Below, in pieces: positions 48,711 to 58,000 of a stretch of DNA of 64,000 bases; position 1 is the first letter of the stretch; each line of letters starts with the position of its first letter. Origin of the DNA: Candidatus Electrothrix aestuarii (GTDB taxonomy: Bacteria > Desulfobacterota > Desulfobulbia > Desulfobulbales > Desulfobulbaceae); contig CP159373.1 of the NCBI GenBank assembly GCA_032595685.2, forward strand, positions 3,251,907 through 3,315,906, given 5' to 3'. Under the pieces are notes generated by a model, which made no database searches, was not told where the DNA came from, and was given only the letters and a program-made list of their open reading frames with translations. A program made the position numbers and the translations under genes.

Positions 48711-49466
48711 ATGCAATGTCCAGGACAAGATAGCCGTTATTGGAGCGGCGAGGATGTATTTGAGAGCAACTGCCCGAAATGCGGTCAGGCCGTGGAGTTC
48801 TTCAAGGATGATAGCCAGCAGATCTGCCGGAACTGCGGGCACAGGATACTGAACCCCAAGATTGATTTCGGCTGCGCCTCCTATTGCCCCCATGCAGAGC
48901 AATGCCTTGGCGCTTTGCCGCCGGAGTTAGTCCAGGCCCAGGGGGATTTGTTCAAGGATAGGATTGCCATAGCCATGCGCAAGTATTTCGGTGAGGATGT
49001 CCGACGTATCCGCCACGCTGAGGCCGTTGCTGAGCAGGCTGAGATTATTGCCAAGACAGAAGATGGCTGTGATATGATGGTGATCATGGCTGCGGCCTAT
49101 CTGCATGATATCGGGATTCGAGAGGCGGAACGGAAATTCAACTCCTCAGCAGCACGTTACCAGCATAGCGAGGGGCCACCAGTAGCCCAGGAAATCCTCA
49201 CCCAGCTCAAGGCAAAGCCGGAGCTGGTGGATGAGGTCTGCGATATCATCGCTCATCATCATGCACCCCGCGCTGAGGAAACAGCGAATTTTAAGGTGCT
49301 GTACGATGCAGACCTGATTGTGAATAAGATCGAACATTATCAGGAGAATCCACCAGGGCAGGGACAGCTTGATCGCTTGCCGGAATTATTCCTGACCAAA
49401 TCAGGTGCCGAGCAGGGGATAAAGGTGCTGGGGAAATTCAAAGTACCTCCTTTTTCGACCTCCTAG
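48711..49466 (+). CDS. HD-domain phosphohydrolase with N-terminal zinc ribbon
   Basis: The ATG at 48711 has AGAGGAGG upstream and begins MQCPGQDSRYW; an upstream in-frame ATG has no such site. Two cysteine pairs (CPKCGQ, CRNCGH) and further CASYCPHAEQC suggest metal or cluster binding before an HD domain: RIRHAEAVAEQ, YLHDIGIREAE, HHHAPRAEE. HD proteins hydrolyse phosphate esters; the substrate is not known. It is part of the hcp gene group. Confidence 0.82.
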   Translation: MQCPGQDSRYWSGEDVFESNCPKCGQAVEFFKDDSQQICRNCGHRILNPKIDFGCASYCPHAEQCLGALPPELVQAQGDLFKDRIAIAMRKYFGEDVRRIRHAEAVAEQAEIIAKTEDGCDMMVIMAAAYLHDIGIREAERKFNSSAARYQHSEGPPVAQEILTQLKAKPELVDEVCDIIAHHHAPRAEETANFKVLYDADLIVNKIEHYQENPPGQGQLDRLPELFLTKSGAEQGIKVLGKFKVPPFSTS

Positions 49467-49557
49467 GCCGAGATCGCAAAACTGAATCCAGGAAACATGA
49501 AAGTGGGCTTGGCCGATTTCGCCGACCACGTTCATATAAAAAGATAAGGAACAGGCT

Positions 49558-50295
49558 ATGAAGAGAAAGATTATTGAAATTAATGAAGAGCTCTGTACCG
49601 GCTGTGGCGAATGCGTGCCTAACTGCGCCGAGGGATCTTTGCAGATCATTGATGGGAAGGCCCGTTTGGTAGCAGATAAGCTCTGCGATGGGCTGGGAGC
49701 CTGCCTTGGTCATTGTCCCACAGGGGCCTTGCAGATTATTGAACGTGAGGCCGATGCTTTTGATGAAGGGGCGGTAGAGGTCTTTCTGGCAGAGCAAAAA
49801 ATGCAGCAGGAGCAACCTGTGGGAAGCGGTTGTCCATCAGCGCAACTCAAGACCTTTCCGCAATCTTCGCCTTGTCAGACAGCGAATGAGCCCAGTTCCC
49901 AAGCGGGGTCTGCCTTGTCACAGCTCAGCCATTGGCCGGTTCAGATTCGCCTGGTTCCGCCCACAGCACCATTTTTGGAAAATTGCGATCTGCTGATCGC
50001 AGCCGATTGCACTGCTGTGGCCTATGCCGGTTTGCAGCAGGATTTCTTGCAGGACCGGGTGGTGATGATGGGCTGCCCCAAGTTTGATGACCAGCAGCTC
50101 TATGTGGACCGTTTTACGGAGCTGTTTAAGACACGTAAGCTGAACTCGGTGACTATCCTCATTATGGAAGTGCCCTGTTGTTCAGCTATGCTCCAGATCG
50201 TCAAAAAAGCCTATAAGGATGCAGAGGCTGAAGTGCCAGTGCGGCAGGCGGTTGTGTCCACCCAAGGGCAGCTGATTGATGAGCGTAGTTGGTAG
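49558..50295 (+). CDS. 4Fe-4S ferredoxin-domain protein
   Basis: Two [4Fe-4S] motifs are at the N-terminus (CTGCGECVPNC and CDGLGACLGHC). A region of unknown function follows, with several Cys (VGSGCPSAQ, SPCQTAN, MMGCPKFDD, EVPCCSAML). Proteins of this layout are common next to hcp in anaerobes and probably supply electrons to Hcp; that role is inference from context. It is 245 residues long. Confidence 0.85.
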   Translation: MKRKIIEINEELCTGCGECVPNCAEGSLQIIDGKARLVADKLCDGLGACLGHCPTGALQIIEREADAFDEGAVEVFLAEQKMQQEQPVGSGCPSAQLKTFPQSSPCQTANEPSSQAGSALSQLSHWPVQIRLVPPTAPFLENCDLLIAADCTAVAYAGLQQDFLQDRVVMMGCPKFDDQQLYVDRFTELFKTRKLNSVTILIMEVPCCSAMLQIVKKAYKDAEAEVPVRQAVVSTQGQLIDERSW

Positions 50296-50345
50296 AAGAC
50301 GGCTCGGAATACCCTTGTCGGTATTCTTGTAAGACTGAAAACTCA

Positions 50346-50371
50346 GGTCCTCACTTGTTTAGGTGAGGACC
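50346..50371. terminator. Hairpin between convergent genes
   Basis: GGTCCTCAC pairs with GTGAGGACC around an eight-base loop, in the 80-base gap between the ferredoxin gene and the convergent broken gene. T-runs are weak on both sides. Confidence 0.5.
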
Positions 50372-50375
50372 ACAA

Positions 50376-50730
50376 CTACACATAGAATGTGCCCTCCTCA
50401 GCCGATGGTTCGTCACTCCCCGGCTTCTTTTCCGTTTCCTCCCGGATCTCAATATGCGGCCAATGCTCTGTGATGCATTGAACGATTTCTTTTTGGGGAT
50501 TATCAAACGAGGAAGTTATGTCGAATTGTTCACCATGAATATCGACGATACGGTAATGCATGCGGGGTGTCTTTTTACCATCCTTTTCACTATACTCGTT
50601 TTTTCTTATGATGTAGTCGATTGAGTCAATCGTAAGGCTGTACGGTTGTACAGACAAAGCTGTTCCTCCTTCGGAGCAGCTTATCATTTTATCTGTAATA
50701 AGGAATAGGAACTGTTTGTTTCTGAAGATA
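50376..50730 (-). pseudogene. 3' part of an IS3-interrupted membrane protein gene
   Basis: After removal of the IS3 element and one copy of the three-base duplication, the frame of the gene at 52029-54058 continues as ANIID-IFRNKQFLFLITDK. This piece contains the second copy of a soluble module (TDKMISCSEGGTALS, QCITEHWPHI). The in-frame start before it is IS sequence. Confidence 0.8.
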
Positions 50731-50784
50731 TGACCCGTCCTGAATATAGTTGACACATTAATGACCATTCAGGAGGGGAATAAT

Positions 50785-51183
50785 ATGAAAAAAGAACCTG
50801 TCAAACGTTACAGCCAGGCACTTAAACAACAGGTTGTCAGAGAGTACGAAGAGGGCGTCAGCATATACAGCTTGCGTCAGAAATATGGCATTGGCGCTCA
50901 CGGCACCGTAGAGCGATGGATTAAGAAGTTTGGCCGTTCCGGTTACCGCGCCGAGGTTGTGCATATCCAAACGGTTGAAGATCAGCTTGAATTTAAAGCA
51001 ATGAAAAGCCGGATCAAGGAGCTGGAATCGGCATTGGCACAAAGCGTCCTTGAAAACCGGATGCTGGAAACCACGATAGAAGTAGCCGATCAATCATTGG
51101 GCACTGATATTAAAAAAATTTCGGGAGGAAATTATAACCAGGGCAGCAGCTGTAAGGCAGATCAGCAGGCAGGCGGCCTGTAA
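50785..51183 (+). CDS. IS3-family OrfA
   Basis: The 132-residue OrfA has a helix-turn-helix (YSQALKQQVVREYEEGVSI, LRQKYGIGAHGTVERWIKKF) followed by a leucine-zipper-like stretch (FKAMKSRIKELESALAQSV). AGGAGG precedes the ATG at 50785. The frame leaves that of OrfB at an A7 run (51112-51118). Confidence 0.85.
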   Translation: MKKEPVKRYSQALKQQVVREYEEGVSIYSLRQKYGIGAHGTVERWIKKFGRSGYRAEVVHIQTVEDQLEFKAMKSRIKELESALAQSVLENRMLETTIEVADQSLGTDIKKISGGNYNQGSSCKADQQAGGL

Positions 51184-51991
51184 CTGGTACGGTATCAGTC
51201 GGCAGGCATATTACCAGGCATTGCAGCGACAGATGCTCCAGGCAGCCGAAAACCAACTCATCGTGGAACTGGTCAGGGCCATCCGCCAGCGTCACCCACG
51301 TATGGGCGGACGAAAACTGCATTACGAACTACAGGATTCGATGGCCGCCTTGGGAATTTCCAGGGGCAGAGACGCATTTTTCAAGCTGTTATCAGCACAT
51401 AACCTGCTGGTCCCAACCAGACTCAGCCATCGCAAAACCACACATGCTGGCCTGTGGCGATGCCCCAATCTGTTGATTGATTTAACCATTACCCACGTCC
51501 ATCAGGCCTGGGTTGGTGACATCACCTATATCACGACCGAGACGGGATTTGTTTATCTGGCTTTACTGACCGATGTTTTTTCTCGCTTTATTGTCGGCTT
51601 CGATCTCTCGTCGTCGCTTGCGGTCGAAGGGTGTGACCGGGCGCTGAAACAGGCGATAGCACAGGCTGACGGTGCTGATTTGCGTGGCCTGATCCATCAT
51701 TCGGATCATGGGGTGCAATACACCGCCTGGCTGTACCGGGAGCGATTGCAAAAGATGGAGATACGTTCCAGCATGGGAGAAGTGGGCAACTGTTACGAAA
51801 ACGCCTTAGCTGAACGAGTGAATGGAATCTTAAAAGGCGAATATGGCCTTGACGACCTTTTCATTGATAAGGAACATGCTCAGAAAGCTGTCCGGGAAGC
51901 TGTATGGCTATACAATTATGAACGGCCTCACCTGGCACTCAACTATGGAAAGCCTGCAGAGATTTATTTTGAGAAAATTGATGTGAAGTAG
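51119..51991 (+). CDS. IS3-family OrfB (DDE transposase)
   Basis: OrfB has the integrase-like DDE core: WVGDITYI, HHSDHGVQYTA and the glutamate in NCYENALAERVNG, with YNYERPHLALNY at the end. The frame is open from the A7 run onward with no good ATG until 51221. Relative to OrfA it needs a +1 shift, or loss of one A, not the usual -1 shift. Confidence 0.85.
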   Translation, partial: FREEIITRAAAVRQISRQAACNWYGISRQAYYQALQRQMLQAAENQLIVELVRAIRQRHPRMGGRKLHYELQDSMAALGISRGRDAFFKLLSAHNLLVPTRLSHRKTTHAGLWRCPNLLIDLTITHVHQAWVGDITYITTETGFVYLALLTDVFSRFIVGFDLSSSLAVEGCDRALKQAIAQADGADLRGLIHHSDHGVQYTAWLYRERLQKMEIRSSMGEVGNCYENALAERVNGILKGEYGLDDLFIDKEHAQKAVREAVWLYNYERPHLALNYGKPAEIYFEKIDVK

Positions 51992-52028
51992 TTACTATTT
52001 TGGTGTCAACATATTTCAGGACTTGACA

Positions 52029-54058
52029 ATATCGATGATGTTTGCAAAAGCTACGTATATCAGCAGTACCAAAACAAAGCCTATCACGCTGACAGAGACC
52101 CAGGGGAAGGAAGAGGCTCGCAGGACATTGAAGAATGTTTTGTATATCATCAGAATTGTCATGAGGATAAACGGAGAAAGCCAACACATTGAGATTAAAC
52201 TGCTTGCACGAATGCTTTGTTTGTGTTCCAGCAGAATTTTTGTTTGGTCGTCTTCAGCTGAGTGAGCGGGTGAGGTGAGGTTCTGTGAATGAATCTGAGC
52301 TTTCTGTTCCGGCAGGATTTTGGTTTGCCATGAATCTTCACTGGATGGAGCGTTCCTGATTTCAAACGTCTTATCAGTTTGTTCGTGGACAATGATATGC
52401 GGCCAGTGTTCTGTAATGCATTGAACGATTTTTTCCCTCGGATTATCGAAAGAAGAAGGAATGTCATACCGTTGACCACGAATATTGACTATGCGGTAAT
52501 GAACGCGGATATTTTTTTGACCATCTTTTTCCTTGTACTCGGTTTTTTTGATGATACGGTCAATTGAATCAATAGCAATACAATAAGCTGGTATAGGTAA
52601 AGCTGTCCCGCCGCCGGAGCAGCTTATTATTTTATCAGTGACAAGGAAGGTAAACTGCGTGTTCTTGTAGATTTCGACAATATTTTTACGTGCAGGGGGG
52701 ATCAACAGCACCAGGACAAACCCTATTATGCCGATATATAGTAGCCAGGGCAAGAAGGAGGCGTGTGAGGATTTGAAGAATATTTTGTAAAGCACCAGAC
52801 TCATGATGAGGATGATGGGAAAGATCCAGCAGTGGACGACTAAACTATGTTGACGAATACTTTTCCTGTGCTCCAGTAAGATTTTTCCTTGAGGTGAATT
52901 TTCATCCGGAGGATTTTTATTTGGAGCAAGGATGTAGAACAAGTGGTGAAGAAAAGGGTGCAAATAATCCTGTTGAAAATTCAGCCAGATATCCTGTGAT
53001 ATTTTTTTTCGTTGTGGACCTTGAGCTGGTTGGACCTCCTTTGCAGTAAGTAGGTTGCGTAAATGTTGGAGGAGCGGCTGAAAATGATCCTGCTGGAAAT
53101 CAAGTCGGGCAAGGTCATAAGATTGTCGTATCATCCCGGCCAGCAGCAGGAGAAGCCAAGGCAGCACGCCATAAAATGCTATGGATAGGCAGAGGAAACT
53201 TCCCCAGGGGACAAGGACGGAGGCCTGGAGGTAGTTTGAGCTGTGAATATAATAAGACACGCCCATGTCTGTAGCTAATTGTGTTTGCTCTACTTGGATG
53301 AGCGAAGGGACAGAGGTGGAAGGTAGCCAGAACCAGGGAAGACTTATCCAGGAGACCAGCCTGTGCAGGGTATCGGCGTGCATATTCCCGATCTGCCAGC
53401 CCAGCGAGATATCGTCACTGAATATCCTGAAAAGGGTGACTGCTATTCCCCCGGCATTGATACCTATCCAGAAAAGCTGGGTAAGTTGAAAAAATGGGCG
53501 GGCAAATATCCGACCATATCTTTGCCGTAATTGCGTGGTGCTGGAGATATGAATTGGTTGCTTCAGCTCAGCAGAGGCAGCGTTCTGCAACCGCTGATAA
53601 AAAAGAGGGAACAGCAGGTTGGAGAAAAACTGGGTGGCCGCCGAAAGGAGAAGGAAAACGGCCTGGACAAGAATAAAAACGGCAAAATAGCTCGCCGCAT
53701 TGATGGGCTTATGCTCTGGAGAGGAAAAAAGAAAAAATGTCAGTGCTTCTCCGGCGAGTAAACCGGCCAACAGGGCTGCTTTAGCAGAATCATCGAAATG
53801 TTTCTGCCAGAGCCGTCCGAACGGAGCTGTTTTTCCTGTTTTCTTGAGCCAGACCACCTTACGGTATGAGAGCCATCCTTGGAGCAGTTTGCTGTCTGGA
53901 CGTTCTGAAGTTGTTTCGTGGTTCCAAAGCTTAAGAACGTACGGTACCTTTTCGGGGGCATGCGTCAGGAAAAACTCCAGATCAATGAGATCCTGTATGG
54001 TCCAGTGTGTTTTGTTCATGGTCGCTGTGCGGGAGTTTCTGTTGCCGTAGCCCGCCAC
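52029..54058 (-). pseudogene. 5' part of a two-module membrane protein gene
   Basis: The intact gene would encode 793 residues (joined with 50376-50730). The N-terminal half has several membrane helices (ALTFFLFSSPEHK, YFAVFILVQAVFLLL). Then come two copies of a module: a membrane pair (FPIILIMSLVLYKIFF; SPFILMTILMIYKTFF), then a soluble domain of about 100 residues (FTFLVTDKIISCSGGGTALP, EHWPHIIVHE). The soluble part looks like a bacterial PH-type domain, a tentative reading. The start is near 54058. The function is unknown. Confidence 0.7.
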
Positions 54059-54080
54059 TGGCTTGTTGTTTTGATGATGA

Positions 54081-54300
54081 GGTAATTTTTCCTGTACCGT
54101 GATGCGGACCGATTACGCACGGACAATGGAAATCGTGCAGAAGATAGCTAAAGAGATCGGGGCGGAATCCGTGACCGGTGGAAGGCATTGTCAAGGTTTA
54201 CTGTGTGATTGAAGAGAAGTACACCGAGCTGGCGGTTCGGGCGCTGCATGCAGTCTTTAATCTGGATAAGGAAAATTCGCCTAAGAACGAGATGTTGTAA
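54081..54300 (+). pseudogene. Aspartokinase C-terminal remnant (ACT region)
   Basis: The first frame reads NFSCTVMRTDYARTMEIVQK and IAKEIGAESVT, which is the ACT region of aspartate kinase. A second frame, one base on, continues as IVKVYCVIEEKYTELAVRAL and ends in NLDKE before the stop at 54298-54300. The roughly 30-residue segment that normally lies between is missing and the frames do not match, so this is a deletion scar of lysC. The rest of the gene is absent. Confidence 0.7.
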
Positions 54301-54318
54301 GAAGTGTAAGGAATTGAT

Positions 54319-54339
54319 GCCCAGGGGGTTCCCCTGGGC
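54319..54339 (+). terminator. Hairpin after the aspartokinase remnant
   Basis: GCCCAGGGG pairs perfectly with CCCCTGGGC around GTT, and a T-rich stretch follows about ten bases later. It is probably the old lysC terminator. Confidence 0.7.
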
Positions 54340-54425
54340 TTGCTGGATTTTCTTGTTTCTCCTTCAGGATGTGGCCCGGTGCTTTGCAGGGATGCTGAAT
54401 CTGAAAAGGTTACGCTGCCGTACAC

Positions 54426-54560
54426 CTACTGTATTGATGGAATATCAATAGCATTAGCAGGGTCGCTGTAGTTGGTTGTACAACTAGTAGATCCGGAACA
54501 AAAGAAAAAGACAAGAACTGAGTAAAGTAAAGCGAGCAGGATACGTTTTTTTGTTTTCAT
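54426..54560 (-). CDS. Tiny predicted lipoprotein (44 residues)
   Basis: The ATG at 54560 has GGAGGAAAAG directly upstream. The product starts MKTKKRILLALLYSVLV, continues through a hydrophobic stretch and has STSC as a possible lipobox, then TTNYSDPANAIDIPSIQ. Maturation would leave 18 residues. No family is recognised; a small entericidin-like or signal peptide is possible. Confidence 0.6.
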   Translation of the reverse strand: MKTKKRILLALLYSVLVFFFCSGSTSCTTNYSDPANAIDIPSIQ

Positions 54561-54777
54561 ACCTTTTCCTCCGTAGAAAAGATGGATTGGACAGCAATAA
54601 GTAACTGCTATTTTTTTAAGAGCAACCTTTTGTCAAAAGGCTACTCTTAATTTAATCGCATGATCTGGAAGTTGTAAAGTTTTAGAACCGAGATAATTTT
54701 CTTAGAACCTGTTGAAAAACTATTTATATCGATTCAGCATTTTCCTGATGTCGCCCTGATTGGGAGGGTGTTTTGTC

Positions 54778-54981
54778 TTACCGATTATCACGTTGGAGTG
54801 CGTAGACCGCATTGCGTACAGCCTCATGGCGGCTGAGTCCGCTATTTTTATCAACTTCATAGCTGATCAGGCGCTCCATCCTGTCCTTATCGCCGTGGCA
54901 AATGCGAAGGAGTAGGGTTTCTTCAGGAGAAGGAGGCGTCTTGTGGGAGCGAAAAAGAAATCTGAAAATTTTCTTGAACAT
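54778..54981 (-). CDS. Small protein downstream of the Roco gene
   Basis: The ATG at 54981 has GAGGG five bases upstream and starts MFKKIFRFLFRSHKTPPSPE. The 67-residue product is basic at the N-terminus and helical after (DKDRMERLISYEVDKNSGLS, EAVRNAVYALQR). It begins 42 bases after the Roco stop codon on the same strand, so it is probably co-transcribed. It has no recognised family. Confidence 0.6.
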   Translation of the reverse strand: MFKKIFRFLFRSHKTPPSPEETLLLRICHGDKDRMERLISYEVDKNSGLSRHEAVRNAVYALQRDNR

Positions 54982-55023
54982 GTTTGCCCTCAATCCGTGG
55001 TGGGTCTTGATACTGACTTGGCT

Positions 55024-58000
55024 TTACTCCTTCTCCTTGCTTTCCTTGCCCAGGAGCAGCGGTGGTACCGTAGGCAGGCCGATGTTGCCCGCAATGCTGT
55101 TATAGGTCCGGGCAAGCTTCTGCACCTTCTGCGTACCCTGATCAACAAACTTCAGGGCCTTGCCCAGGCGGGAGCTTTTATCCGCAAGGCTGTTAAAGAA
55201 CTCCTCCAGACGGCTCTTGGTGGCAGCATCCGGTTCTTTTCCTTCTTGAACAGCCTTTTCCGCCGCCGTCATGGCCTTTTCCGCCTTATCCAGCTCTCTG
55301 GCTACTCGCTTTTTCTCTTTTTCATCCTCGATTTCAATCTCCGCCTCATCTAAGATGTCATCTTTCAGGTTGCGGAACAGTGCCTGGGCGTCTTTGAGTT
55401 GATTGAGCAGGTCAACAGATTGGTTGACCGTCTGCGTGTTGTTTTGGGTGACATTCTGGTTTATCTGCGGATTGCCCACGTTCTCAATCTTAACATGATT
55501 ATGATGTTCTACCACAATACGCTCCTTGTCTTTGTTTCGTTCATCTTTGCTGACCACACTATCCAGTAGATCAGAGACGGAAAACTCCTCTCCTAATGTC
55601 CCGTCACGATAGGTGGCCCATCCTTTCTGTTCATGACCGAGCAGGTCTTTATATTTAGCGAATGCACCTGAATGTCCCGGCAATGGCACTAACTCTTCCG
55701 GTTCCAGCTCCTGAAAACCAAGCCCCTCAATGGCGTGCCGGATGATGGAGAGATACTGCCGCTTGCTATGCAGCCCTCCTGTGATACTAATCATGATCCG
55801 GTTGTTTTGCTCCTCCATTCTGATGATGGCCTGCACTTTCAGGTCCTTATCTTCCAGAAACATTCCGTAGCGCCATTGCCGGAGGCGGTCCTGAATATCA
55901 TCTTTCAAGCGGACCATGAGCCGGGAGAAGAGCGACGAGGGCAGGAAATCATATTTCATGACAAAGCGGAGCAGATTTTCCCCTTGCAGTTCCGGTTCCT
56001 GTTCCGGCTCCTTGGGCAGCTGGTTGGGCAGGATATGCTGATGTTTGTTATACGGATAGCACAGCTCGAACTCCTCCATGATCTGGACAAGGCATGATCG
56101 TTCCCGGGGGTTGTAGATAAAGCATTTCTGCTTAAACGGATCATACTCTTCGGTGCTGCGGATATGTTCTTTATTGAGGATGAAGTCCAAATCCTTATCG
56201 TGCAGGATGCCGTCCTTGGTCCGGGTCGAGTTGATGATTTTGTAGACCCCAACTGTCACCCAATGCGGATCAAGGACATAAATATCAACAAGGTCAAGAT
56301 CCTCGAAATAGAGCACTGTGCCCAGATCGTTGAACAGTTTGAGGAGAAAAATCCGGCTTTCCTCATCCTCCACCCCGTGTTCCTTGCAGATGGCGATGAA
56401 CTGCTCCTGGTTGATGTAGTTCTGTTCATCGGTTGCTTTTTCCAGCCGTTTTCTGATCTCCATCCAGGTCTTGCTGATCTCTATTCCATAGAGCGGCGTG
56501 TTTGGGACAGAGGCGGCCATACTGCGTACCAGTTCCGGCAGGCCCTCTCCGCTCTTGCAGGAGATGCGAAAGAAGCGGTTCTTGATCCAGGGAAAGCGTT
56601 CATTGATGCTCTTCTGTTCGATATTATAGGACGGATTAAGATCGATCTTGTTCATGACCACGATGAGCGGTGACCGACCGCCGTACTTCTCAATATGCTG
56701 GAGCCAACTCCAGTGATTTCTGCTCGTGTCGTCGCGACAGTCCAAAACTAAGATATACACGGAGCGGCTGCTCATGAAGAAGCGATGCGAGGCGTGCATG
56801 ATCTCCTGGCCGCCGAAGTCCCAGAAATGGAGGCGGCAGTCTGCATCTGTATGCTCAAAACCTGGTATCTCCTTGCCTGCAAGGGGCAGGACATTGATGC
56901 CGTGGGTCTGGGATTCGTGTTCGTTAAACGACAGGCCTTGGAGGTGTTTGAGGAGCGAGGTCTTGCCTGCCATGCTTTTCCCGACCAGGAGCACCTTGGC
57001 TTCATGCAGCCGGACGCTGCCGTTTTCTAAGGATTTGAAATAGGCCTGGACGGCCTTCCTGCCATAAGTAATAATTTCAGGGGGTGGACAGGTGAGCGGA
57101 TTGCCGCCGACATTGATTTTCTCGAACTCATACCTGGAATCAGCATACACAATCTCAGGGCGCAGTTCTGTAATCCATTGAGGAAGACTGGTGAGTTGAT
57201 TCTTCCAGCAGTTCAATTCTGCGAGAAAGATGAAATCTTGCAAGACAGCAAGATCAGCAATCTGATTCTCTGCCAGATTAATCTTTCGCAGTTGATTAAG
57301 CTCGTTGAGGCCGGAAATATCGCTGATCTGGTTATTACTTAAATCAAGCGACTGCAGCTGATTCAGCTCTTTAAGAAAGGAACAATCGCTGATCTGATTA
57401 TTTCTTAAAGAGAGTGTCTGCAGTTGATTAAGCTCTTTGAGGGCTGAAATATCGCTAATCTGATTATTGTTTAAATCGAGGGATTGCAGCTGGCTCAGTC
57501 CTTTGAGAGTAGAAATATCGCTGATCTGATTCCAACTTAAAGAGAGCGTCTTCAGCCGGACAAGTTCTTTGAGAAAAGAACAATCGCTGATTTGATTATT
57601 ACTTAAATAGAGCGCCTGTAACTGGTTCAGTTCTTTAAGAACATCGCTGAGTTGATTATTCTTTAAAGGGAGCGTTAGCCATTGGTTCAGCTCTTTAAAG
57701 CCCTGTTCTTTAAGAGTATTAACAAGCTGATTGTTACTTGAAGAGAGCGTCTGTAGCTGGCTCAGTATGTTAAAGAGATTGCTGGATTGATTATTATTTA
57801 AATAAAATGCCTGCGCCTGCAGTTGATTAAGCTCTTTAATATTAAGAAATGAGACATCGCTGCCTTGATTATTCCTTAATAATAATGTCTGCATCTGGCT
57901 CAGTTCTTTAAAAAGATCGCTGTATTTATTATCACTTAAATCGAGCTGCTGCATCTGGTGCAGTCTTTTGAGAAGGGAAGTATCGCTGACCTGATTCCAA

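Larger units (their letters stand above)
50731..52028 (+). mobile_element. IS3-family insertion sequence (1298 bp)
   Basis: Ends begin TGACCCGTCCTGAATATAG and, inverted, TGTCAAGTCCTGAAATATG. A three-base duplication ATA flanks it (50728-50730 and 52029-52031). It interrupts the two-module membrane protein gene. Confidence 0.9.
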
